From JBGUVL01 sp964370395 (GTDB lineage Bacteria > Bacillota_I > Bacilli_A > Erysipelotrichales > Erysipelotrichaceae), in assembly GCA_964370395.1 (NCBI GenBank), contig CAYJIZ010000009.1:29460-93459 (forward strand): a stretch of DNA of 64,000 bases. The letters are read 5' to 3'. This document shows, piece after piece, positions 16,189-23,515 of this stretch; the stretch's first letter is position 1, and each line of letters starts with the position of its first letter. Under the pieces are notes generated by a model. The model had not been told where the DNA came from. It saw only the letters and a program-made list of their open reading frames with translations, and did not search any database. The translations under genes and the position numbers were made by a program.

Positions 16189-16731
16189 TTATTCACATTC
16201 AATACAACCGTATCCACCATCATGACGTTTGTAAACAACGTTGATGTCTTTGGAATCATTATCAGTAAAGATGTAGAAATTGTGATTTAACATTTCCATA
16301 CGCATAATTGCTTCATCTAAATCCATTACATCTGGAGCAATTGTTTTTGTACGAACTACTTCATCATCGAAATCTTCACTTTCATCCATCGTGTTTGCTT
16401 CTTCTTCATCGATGAATGCCATTGCTAGTTTGTCTTTTCCTTTTCTAGATAATCTTGTTTTTTGTCTTCTAATTTGATCTTCTAATTTATCGATTACTAA
16501 ATCGATTGCTGCATACAAATCATCGTGTGTAACTTCTGCTCTTAACACAGCAACTTTAGTGGGAATGGTTACTTCTATTTTTTGTCCATGTGGATAAACA
16601 CGAACCACAACATTAGCGTGTGTGTTTTCATCTATGATTAGATATTTTTCTAAGACAGCCAGTTTTGTTTCCACCTTTTCTGCAATCGCTGGCGTAACGG
16701 TAATGTTTTTTCCATAAATTTGTACTTTCAT
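16189..16731 (-). CDS. hpf: Ribosome hibernation promoting factor, long form
   Basis: A 180-residue HPF. The N-terminal 1-95 domain (MKVQIYGKNITVTPAIAEKVE..., with R/K-rich KLEDQIRRQKTRLSRK) binds the 30S decoding site. An acidic linker (about 105-130) leads to the C-terminal dimerisation domain (about 128-180, VVRTKTIAPDVMDLDEAIMRM and FYIFTDNDSKDINVVYKR) that joins two 70S particles into 100S dimers. AAAAGGAGG precedes the ATG and a TATAAT at 16771-16766 may be its -10. It stands alone, as expected for a stress-controlled gene. Confidence 0.96.
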   Translation of the reverse strand: MKVQIYGKNITVTPAIAEKVETKLAVLEKYLIIDENTHANVVVRVYPHGQKIEVTIPTKVAVLRAEVTHDDLYAAIDLVIDKLEDQIRRQKTRLSRKGKDKLAMAFIDEEEANTMDESEDFDDEVVRTKTIAPDVMDLDEAIMRMEMLNHNFYIFTDNDSKDINVVYKRHDGGYGCIECE

Positions 16732-16832
16732 TATAAGTACCTCCTTTTACTTCTTTGTTATTCTTATTATAGCAATTTTTCACAAAAAGATAAGCCTTTT
16801 CTTTTTCTAGAGATGTGATATACTATAGATGT

Positions 16833-16866
16833 AAAGGGCAAAATTAGATAACTGATTTTGCCTTTT
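16833..16866 (-). terminator. Probable terminator of the phospholipase-like gene
   Basis: AAAAGGCAAAAT and ATTTTGCCCTTT flank a ten-base loop directly behind the minus-strand stop codon. The T-run is stronger on the plus strand, so it may act in both directions. Confidence 0.5.
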
Positions 16867-17841
16867 TTATTTGCGATAAATGACTTCTTTATGGATGCGA
16901 GCCATCGGTTCGCTGATTCCATTAGAATACGTTTTATCTGCGATAAATGCAAGCAGTTCGTCGCTTTGCATCTCTTGTTCAAGCGCTTTAAACAAGAGTG
17001 GTAAGCCTTGCTTGGCTTGTTGTATCGCTTCGCTAAATAAATCTGTCACACTTTGTTTTGATTGTGCTCCAGTACATGGGTGCAACCATAATTTGTGGTT
17101 ATCATTCATAATATCATGGGAATGATCGATTTTACTTCGAACGATATTTCCGCTGAATAACCAAGGCTTACGAACAAACAATTCGTATACTTTAATACAG
17201 TGGTATTTTATCCCTTTTGGGTCATGCAAATAACGTTGGGCTAATTCCCAATCTTTTAATGCTGTTGCAATTGTTTCTTCCGTTATGTCCTCTTCTAAAA
17301 GCTGTTTTGCACACACGCAATAGACGTTGCTGATCGCTTGGACAGTATATTTTGATTGCCAACAGTTTTTAAAGGTAGCGTAGGTTTTGACACTATCGTT
17401 ACGATAGCGATCCAACATAATCGTATCCATCATCGATTCAAAACGATGGTGGTAGTATTTGCTCATTTTTTCTTTGAAACCAGTTTTGTAAACAACATAA
17501 GGATGCATGATACTATCTAATTGCCAGTGTAGATAGTGCCCAATTAAGTAGGTTGCCATTGCTTCTTTTACTTCCTTGTCCTCTTGTTTATGGTATTGTG
17601 CTATCGCTGTTTCATAAAAAGCATTGATGTGTTTATTATGAAACTGCGAACCGATGTTAGCGATGCGCATATCTTGTTTTTTCCAAAATGGATAAAACCC
17701 ATAAAAGAACAAGAAGTCGGGACCGTTGGTACCGATACGATATTCGTGATAATGGTTTTCAATCATCTGTTTGTATTTCTTATTGCTAATCTCTTTTCTT
17801 ACTTCTTCACAAAAAATAGTATGCGTAATAATATTTGGCAT
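16867..17841 (-). CDS. Zinc-dependent phospholipase C family protein
   Basis: A 324-residue protein of the Zn_dep_PLPC type. The start at 17841 (MPNIITHTIF) is chosen because the family begins this way and AGAGAGGT lies upstream; the longer frame adds 20 unrelated residues. Conserved features are the N-terminal TH, NGPDFLFFYG, the repeated histidines in LIGHYLHWQLDSIMHPYV, and EMIMLDRY-like MDTIMLDRYR. These would bind a zinc cluster and hydrolyse phospholipid head groups. There is no signal peptide, unlike secreted toxins, so it is probably a cytoplasmic housekeeping member of unknown substrate. Confidence 0.8.
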   Translation of the reverse strand: MPNIITHTIFCEEVRKEISNKKYKQMIENHYHEYRIGTNGPDFLFFYGFYPFWKKQDMRIANIGSQFHNKHINAFYETAIAQYHKQEDKEVKEAMATYLIGHYLHWQLDSIMHPYVVYKTGFKEKMSKYYHHRFESMMDTIMLDRYRNDSVKTYATFKNCWQSKYTVQAISNVYCVCAKQLLEEDITEETIATALKDWELAQRYLHDPKGIKYHCIKVYELFVRKPWLFSGNIVRSKIDHSHDIMNDNHKLWLHPCTGAQSKQSVTDLFSEAIQQAKQGLPLLFKALEQEMQSDELLAFIADKTYSNGISEPMARIHKEVIYRK

Positions 17842-17913
17842 AGTGACCTCTCTCATCTGTTTTATTATAGCATAGCTTTGTTTATTTTTAAAAAGATACA
17901 CATGCTTTCACAT

Positions 17914-17955
17914 AAAAAAATAGTGACGTTTTTTCAAGTAAACAGCACTATTTTT
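17914..17955 (-). terminator. Possible terminator of the DUF2779 gene
   Basis: AAAAATAGTG and CACTATTTTT pair with a loop of about 20 bases, overlapping the gene end and ending in T on the minus strand. Confidence 0.45.
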
Positions 17956-19414
17956 GTAAATTTAATTGATGTAGAATCCAGTGGTAAACAAGTACCATCG
18001 CATACGTATCCATCGCACAATATGCCAATAATTCTTTGCGGATATCATGTTTGTCTTTTGCTTTGTGTTCATCTAACATACGATAGTTGCGTACGGCTTC
18101 CATACCATGTGAAATCTCTAGATCAGCATAGTCATAATCGGTGAAGATAGCGACTAGTTTTTTTAGGGAATACATTCCTTGCATCCTTGAATCATAGATT
18201 AATCCATTGCTGAAAGGAATGGCTAAATCGATCATTCGTTCCCAGATGTTTTTTAATGCTTCTTCGTATTGTGGAAATTGTTTCGCTAATTGTTTTAAAC
18301 GTAACTTTTCTGCCCCTTCTACATTGAAACACATGACACTTCCTGTTTTTGGGATGTCGTGAATCAAATGTTCAATAAAGGGAACACGACAATCTTGCAT
18401 TCCTAAGTATTCTTTGTGTTCTAACGTGTCTTTATGAGCGTGTTCAATGTGCAAGGAATATTGAAACGTCAACACATCAAATGGTTTCATGTTTTCGTAA
18501 GGTGGGTAAGCATAGGTTTCCCATTCGAAATCCAAATATGAAATAGGATATGTAAGCGTGTGGAAGAAAGCACGGACTGCACTTGTATCAAAAAACAAGG
18601 CGTTGTTTCGTGCTGCCACAATTTGTGCAAATTGATGGCGAGTTCCTTCAATGGTAGCAATGTCAACATCTGCTAAATCACGAATGCCTTGTTCAAGCAG
18701 ATTGAACTTATGAGCACTACTAACTAGGTTTAAAATAGATGTGTCTTTTTTTGGAGCATCGAAACAAGTATCAAAATAGACACATTTGTTTCTTCTTGTA
18801 CATATGCTTGTTCTTTCTTTGTGAATTTCTTCTTTGCTTAATGTTTCATCCATTTTTTGTAGGATAATAGAAACATCACGTTTGCGCTGTTTCAATAAGG
18901 TCTTAATTTTTTCACCACGATGGTTTTTATCATTGTAGAAGAAATCGTTCACAATTAATAATTGTTGTGCATCTAGCTCTTGTTCGCGAACGTATTCGCT
19001 ATTCAAGTGAATGATATTCACTTTTTTAACATTGATGTTTAATTGTTCAAGCACCCATAATTGATCTGCTAAAGATTGCGCTTCGCTTTCCTTAGGGAAA
19101 CAAGAAGCGTAGACAAAGTAGATTCGATACCCATCTTTGTATTTTTCCATTAATGGAATACGGATGCGTAAGTCTGAAAATTGAAAACGTACCTTGCTGA
19201 AAAATTGAAAGTTATTTTCGTTTGCAAAGAAAGCTTCGTTCGTATCGTTTGGTTTGCCTTCAAACCAAGACTCAATATGTAATTTTTTTTGTATCAGTGC
19301 ATAGATATCTTCATTATAGAAAACAAAAGGCACAAAAGGTTGTGGTTCTTTCTTTGAAAGCCACAACATCTTTTCACAACGTTCCCATTTTTTGATATCA
19401 CTAATACGTTTCAT
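17948..19414 (-). CDS. DUF2779 domain protein with RNase H-like and cysteine-cluster regions
   Basis: A 488-residue protein. The ATG at 19414 follows TAGGAG. The first 200 residues look like a degraded PD-(D/E)xK-type region, followed by three cysteines in CTRRNKCVYFDTC (C-x5-C-x5-C), reminiscent of Cas4/AddB-type iron-sulfur ligands. The C-terminal half carries the DUF2779 hallmark ISYLDFEWE and later acidic positions (CFNVEGAEKLRLKQLA, AYCAMDTYAMVLVYHWI) in the order of a DEDD 3'-5' exonuclease. A nuclease role is therefore likely but unproven. It stands alone with no CRISPR or repair partner nearby. Confidence 0.75.
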   Translation of the reverse strand: MKRISDIKKWERCEKMLWLSKKEPQPFVPFVFYNEDIYALIQKKLHIESWFEGKPNDTNEAFFANENNFQFFSKVRFQFSDLRIRIPLMEKYKDGYRIYFVYASCFPKESEAQSLADQLWVLEQLNINVKKVNIIHLNSEYVREQELDAQQLLIVNDFFYNDKNHRGEKIKTLLKQRKRDVSIILQKMDETLSKEEIHKERTSICTRRNKCVYFDTCFDAPKKDTSILNLVSSAHKFNLLEQGIRDLADVDIATIEGTRHQFAQIVAARNNALFFDTSAVRAFFHTLTYPISYLDFEWETYAYPPYENMKPFDVLTFQYSLHIEHAHKDTLEHKEYLGMQDCRVPFIEHLIHDIPKTGSVMCFNVEGAEKLRLKQLAKQFPQYEEALKNIWERMIDLAIPFSNGLIYDSRMQGMYSLKKLVAIFTDYDYADLEISHGMEAVRNYRMLDEHKAKDKHDIRKELLAYCAMDTYAMVLVYHWILHQLNLQK

Positions 19415-19552
19415 AAACACTCCTACTAAATTGACTTTTTTTATTATACCACACGTTGTGAATTTTCACATAAAAAGATAGCTGTGTTTGTTGATATCTT
19501 GTGAATTAAGCGAAAAAATATTGTATAATAAGTACATTGAGTGAGGTAAATT

Positions 19553-21526
19553 ATGAAAGCGATACAGTTAAAAGATTTTTTGGATTTTAAATTTTTGAGT
19601 AATGTAAAAGCATTTGATGATGGTACTGTCGTATTTTGTGAGCATACTTGTGATGAAAAAGAAAATAAATACGACCATCGTTTGATGATGGTGAAAGGGA
19701 AGAAAACAATCCCGTTAACAAATGCGAAAAAAGAAAGCAATTATATTTTAGATGGGGAAGACAGTGTTTTGTTTACTACACTGCGTGAGAAAGATGACAA
19801 GGATAAAGTGGATGCAGGGGAAGCGTTAACTAGTTTTTATCGGATTTCGATACATGGGGGAGAAGCGCTGAAATGCTTTGATGTACCATACCAAGTAAGT
19901 CAATTTATGCGCATTGATGAAGATCATTATGCGATGATCGTAAATTATGATACACGTTATGCTTGTGAGGGTGGGGATGAAAAAACCAAACAAGAACGAT
20001 TAAAAGACAAAAAAGAAAATGCGGATTATGAAGAGTTTACGCAGATTCCATTTTATATGAATGGTGGGGGCTATACGAGTGGGATTGTTTCTCGTTTGTA
20101 TTATTATGAAGTTAGCAGCAATACGATGCGTGCAATTAGTGATGTGAATATTGATGTATCACAAATGAAATACGATAAGAAGAATCATAAATTGTACTGT
20201 GTGGCGAGCCAACGATTAACAAAACCAACGTTAAAAGATAGTGTTTATGTATATGATATCAAGGAACAATCTTTTGCTCTTGTGTTGGAAGAAAAAGAGT
20301 ATGGTATTTATACAATCGAAATAATGAATGAACAAGTGTTGATGATTGGAAAAAAAGATGTCGTGTATGGAAATAATGACAATCCTAAATTTTACTTGTT
20401 GGATGTAAAAAGCAAACAAGTAAAATTACTGTATGATAATGATATGGCTATTTTTAATAGCGTTGGTAGCGACTGCCGCTTTGGTGGAGGACAAGGCATT
20501 CAAATGGTGGATGATGTTTGTTACTTCTTGGCGACAGTAGAAGAAAAATGTGAAGTGTATCGTTTGGATGCACAAGGGAATGTTTCGCGTCACTTACAAG
20601 TTGAGGGAAGTGTAGATTGTTTCTGTATCGTTAAGGATACGCTATATTTTATCGCTTTAATCGATAACCAACTACAAGAGGTGTACGCTTACCAAAAGAA
20701 TGAAGTGCTAGCATTAACTCATTGCAATCATGCATTGGACGATAAATATGTTGCTAATTATGAAGAGATTTGTTACGAAAATGACGGTGTAGCATTAAAA
20801 GGATGGGTCTTATTACCACAAAACTATGATCCAAACAAACAATATCCAGCAATTTTAGATATCCATGGTGGGCCAAAAACAGTCTATGGAAAAGTTTATT
20901 ACCATGAAATGCAGTTATGGGCGAATATGGGGTATATCGTATTCTTTACTAATCCTCGTGGTAGTGATGGGTTTGGTAGTGCCTTTGCGAATATCTATGG
21001 GCAATATGGAACCATTGATTATAATGATTTAATGAAGTTTACAGATATCGTTGTTTCAAACTATTCCATTGATGAAAAACGTATCGGTGTAACGGGTGGT
21101 AGTTATGGTGGATTTATGACAAACTGGATCATTACCCATACGCAACGATTTGCTTGTGCTGCGACACAGCGTTCCATTAGTAACTGGGTTTCGTTTTATG
21201 GAACGAGTGATATCGGTTTCCATTTTGCGCAAGATCAAATTCATGGAAATATTTTCGATAACGTGGAGAAACTTTGGGAGCACTCGCCATTAAAATACAT
21301 TAGCAATGCGAAAACGCCAACGTTAATCATTCATAGTGATGAAGATTACCGCTGTCCTTTGGAACAAGGATTGCAACTGTATACAGCGTTATGTGACTTG
21401 GACGTAGAAGCGAAATTAGTGATGTTCCGTAAAGAAAATCATGAGTTAAGTCGCAGTGGTTTACCAAAACATCGTGTGAAACGATTAAGCGAAATCACAG
21501 CTTGGATGGAAAAATATTTAAAATAA
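19553..21526 (+). CDS. S9-family prolyl oligopeptidase-like serine peptidase
   Basis: A 657-residue cytoplasmic peptidase (acylaminoacyl-peptidase type). The N-terminal 400 residues form the beta-propeller. The C-terminal alpha/beta hydrolase domain has the catalytic triad at S517 (GGSYGGFMTNW), D596 (IIHSDEDYRCP) and H630 (KENHELSRSG). LDIHGGPKTVYG is the oxyanion-side motif. There is no signal peptide. A -10 TATAAT lies at 19524-19529, with TTGTGA 19 bp upstream as a poor -35. It is single-gene, closed by a strong terminator, and probably trims peptides for nutrition or turnover. Confidence 0.93.
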   Translation: MKAIQLKDFLDFKFLSNVKAFDDGTVVFCEHTCDEKENKYDHRLMMVKGKKTIPLTNAKKESNYILDGEDSVLFTTLREKDDKDKVDAGEALTSFYRISIHGGEALKCFDVPYQVSQFMRIDEDHYAMIVNYDTRYACEGGDEKTKQERLKDKKENADYEEFTQIPFYMNGGGYTSGIVSRLYYYEVSSNTMRAISDVNIDVSQMKYDKKNHKLYCVASQRLTKPTLKDSVYVYDIKEQSFALVLEEKEYGIYTIEIMNEQVLMIGKKDVVYGNNDNPKFYLLDVKSKQVKLLYDNDMAIFNSVGSDCRFGGGQGIQMVDDVCYFLATVEEKCEVYRLDAQGNVSRHLQVEGSVDCFCIVKDTLYFIALIDNQLQEVYAYQKNEVLALTHCNHALDDKYVANYEEICYENDGVALKGWVLLPQNYDPNKQYPAILDIHGGPKTVYGKVYYHEMQLWANMGYIVFFTNPRGSDGFGSAFANIYGQYGTIDYNDLMKFTDIVVSNYSIDEKRIGVTGGSYGGFMTNWIITHTQRFACAATQRSISNWVSFYGTSDIGFHFAQDQIHGNIFDNVEKLWEHSPLKYISNAKTPTLIIHSDEDYRCPLEQGLQLYTALCDLDVEAKLVMFRKENHELSRSGLPKHRVKRLSEITAWMEKYLK

Positions 21527-21532
21527 GTAAGG

Positions 21533-21559
21533 ATACCACGCAATTGCGTGGTATTTTTT
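21533..21559 (+). terminator. Terminator of the S9 peptidase gene
   Basis: ATACCACGCAATTGCGTGGTAT is a near-complete palindrome followed by T5, so here described by its arms ATACCACGCA and TGCGTGGTAT. Confidence 0.9.
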
Positions 21560-21600
21560 ATAAAATAAAAGTATAATAATAGCATGAAACGGGGGATTTT

Positions 21601-22758
21601 ATGATCGCACTTAGAGAAGGCGTTAGCGCCTTGTTAGAAGAAGTTAAGCAATGTCGTAGACATTTGCATCAGTATCCTGAAATTGAGCTGGAAACGAAGC
21701 ATACGAAAGCTTTTATTATTGAAAAATTGAATTCATATGGTGTATTTAAAATTGATGAAAGTTTTATTGAACATGGTGTAGTAGCACAGCTACTTGTTGA
21801 CCAATCTTATGAAACCATCGCTTTTCGAGCAGATATGGATGCTTTGCCAATCCAAGAAGAAAATGATGTGGAATACGCATCAAAAATAAAGGGGAAAGCG
21901 CATGCGTGTGGACACGATGGTCATATGGCAATCGCCTTAGGGTTAGCGAAGTATTTGGCACAACACAAAGACCAATTAAAATGTAACATCTTATTTGTTT
22001 TCCAACCTGGAGAAGAAGGACCAGGGGGAGCACAAATCATGATAGAAGCAGGTTTGTTTAAAAAGTATCCTACTAAGTATATTTTTGGAACACATGTCAT
22101 GAGTGATGTGGATGCGGGTATTATCGCTTGTCGTCCAGGGGCAATGATGGCACGTAATGGTGAAATCGAAATCAATGTGTATGGGCAAAGTGCGCATGGT
22201 GCGATGCCACACTTAGGAAACGACGCATTAATTGCCGCTAGTAACTTGTTGTTACAGCTACAAACGATTGTTTCGCGTAATATTGATCCTTTGAAAAGTA
22301 CGGTGCTAACAATTGGAAAAATGGTCGGAGGACAGGCACGTAATGTAATTTGTGATCATGTGAACATGATTGGAACATTACGTAGTTTCCATGATGAAAG
22401 TTATGAGTTACAAAAAGCACGCATCAATGAAGTATGCCAAGGTATTGCTGCATCTTTTCAGGTACGTGTAGAAGTAGATATGAAAGATTACTATTATGCT
22501 GTTGTAAACGACGAATACTTAGACAGTGTATTAAAGAAAGCAATCGAAGCGGACTACCAACTTCAACAACCGAAGATGATCGCAGAAGATTTCTCTTTTT
22601 ACCAAAGAGAGATTCCAGGATTGTTTTTCTATACGGGAGTGAGAGATCACAATCATACAAAAGGCATTCATGATTGTTGTTTTGATTTTGATGAAAGTAG
22701 TTTATTGTATGCGATTGAAACATACTTGCGAATACTAGAAGAACTGGAGGGATTGTAA
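21601..22758 (+). CDS. M20-family amidohydrolase (N-acyl-amino-acid / hippurate hydrolase type)
   Basis: A 385-residue metallo-amidohydrolase. The signature features are HLHQYPEIELE, FRADMDALPIQEEND, HACGHDGHMA with metal-binding Cys/His, FQPGEEGPGG with the catalytic Glu, GTHVM, and QSAHGAMPHLGNDA in the dimerisation domain. The GHDGH form and cysteine ligand point to the AmaA/HipO/YtnL subgroup, which splits N-acyl amino acids or related amides; the substrate is not defined. A GGGGGA site precedes the ATG and TATAAT lies at 21572-21577. Its stop overlaps the next start by one base. Confidence 0.92.
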   Translation: MIALREGVSALLEEVKQCRRHLHQYPEIELETKHTKAFIIEKLNSYGVFKIDESFIEHGVVAQLLVDQSYETIAFRADMDALPIQEENDVEYASKIKGKAHACGHDGHMAIALGLAKYLAQHKDQLKCNILFVFQPGEEGPGGAQIMIEAGLFKKYPTKYIFGTHVMSDVDAGIIACRPGAMMARNGEIEINVYGQSAHGAMPHLGNDALIAASNLLLQLQTIVSRNIDPLKSTVLTIGKMVGGQARNVICDHVNMIGTLRSFHDESYELQKARINEVCQGIAASFQVRVEVDMKDYYYAVVNDEYLDSVLKKAIEADYQLQQPKMIAEDFSFYQREIPGLFFYTGVRDHNHTKGIHDCCFDFDESSLLYAIETYLRILEELEGL

Positions 22759-23492
22759 TGATTGATACACATTGCCATATATTATGGGGCGTAGATGACG
22801 CTTCTACTTGTGCAAGAGAAAGCATGGATATGATTCGTGTTGCTATCGCAGATGGTGTTTCTACTATTTGTGCGACCAGTCATATCAAAGATCCAATTTA
22901 CCAAAATGATTTCACTTCTATTTTAGAAGCACTTGATAAGTTATATGTGGAAATGCAACGAGAAAAACTTGAAATGAACATTGTCTTAGGTGGTGAAAAC
23001 TATGTTTGCCATACGACGATGCATCGTTTGAAGGAAGGGAAGTTTGTCACTTACAACAACAATGGGAAGTATATGTTAATTGAGTTTGCATGGACAAAGA
23101 ATACGTATGATCATCCTAGTGTTTACATTAAGGAAATCATTGAAGCAGGATACATTCCAGTCATCGCTCATCCAGAACGTTACCAATGGGTACACGAAGA
23201 TTATGATTTGATTCGCCGTTGGCGTAACATGGGTTGTTTGATGCAAGTAAACCGTACGAGTGTGTTTGGTTTAGATAAGATTCAAGCAGCAAACGAAACA
23301 GCAAAACGGATGTTAGAGGATGACCTTGTGGATGTGATTGCAAGTGATGCGCATTGTAGTTATGCTCCTCGATTACCGAAGTTAAGTGATGTTTATCGCT
23401 ATATTGAAGCAAATTATGGAAAAGCGAAAGCAGAACGATATTTGTGTGAGAATCCTAAAAAAATAATAGAAGGAAAAAAGGAGATACGTTAA
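22758..23492 (+). CDS. PHP-family phosphatase, CpsB/CapC/YwqE-like
   Basis: A 244-residue polymerase-and-histidinol-phosphatase-fold enzyme. Metal-binding motifs are IDTHCHILWGVDDA at the N-terminus, GGENYV, VIAHPERYQWV, LMQVNRTSVFG and VIASDAHC. In capsule operons this family dephosphorylates bacterial tyrosine kinases. Here there is no kinase or capsule gene, and the start overlaps the stop of an M20 amidohydrolase (TAATG). Regulation of a distant kinase or action on small phosphate esters are both possible. Length and motifs are complete. Confidence 0.88.
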   Translation: MIDTHCHILWGVDDASTCARESMDMIRVAIADGVSTICATSHIKDPIYQNDFTSILEALDKLYVEMQREKLEMNIVLGGENYVCHTTMHRLKEGKFVTYNNNGKYMLIEFAWTKNTYDHPSVYIKEIIEAGYIPVIAHPERYQWVHEDYDLIRRWRNMGCLMQVNRTSVFGLDKIQAANETAKRMLEDDLVDVIASDAHCSYAPRLPKLSDVYRYIEANYGKAKAERYLCENPKKIIEGKKEIR

Positions 23493-23510
23493 GTATCTCC
23501 TTTTGTTTTG
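23476..23510. terminator. Bidirectional terminator, PHP phosphatase / ponA
   Basis: AAAAGGAGATAC, a five-base loop containing the stop codon region, GTATCTCCTTTT. Confidence 0.85.
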
Positions 23511-23515
23511 TTTTG

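Noticed and set aside
16811..16870. Small RNA from a TATACT promoter with the GGCAAAAT hairpin as terminator on the plus strand
   Set aside because: The transcript would be only about 40 bases and there is no -35; the hairpin is explained as the end of the minus-strand gene.
22424..22825. Minus-strand frame of 133 codons inside the M20 and PHP genes
   Set aside because: It opposes two well-supported genes, has no ribosome binding site and resembles no family; the same applies to other antisense frames in polC, pepF and the ABC genes.
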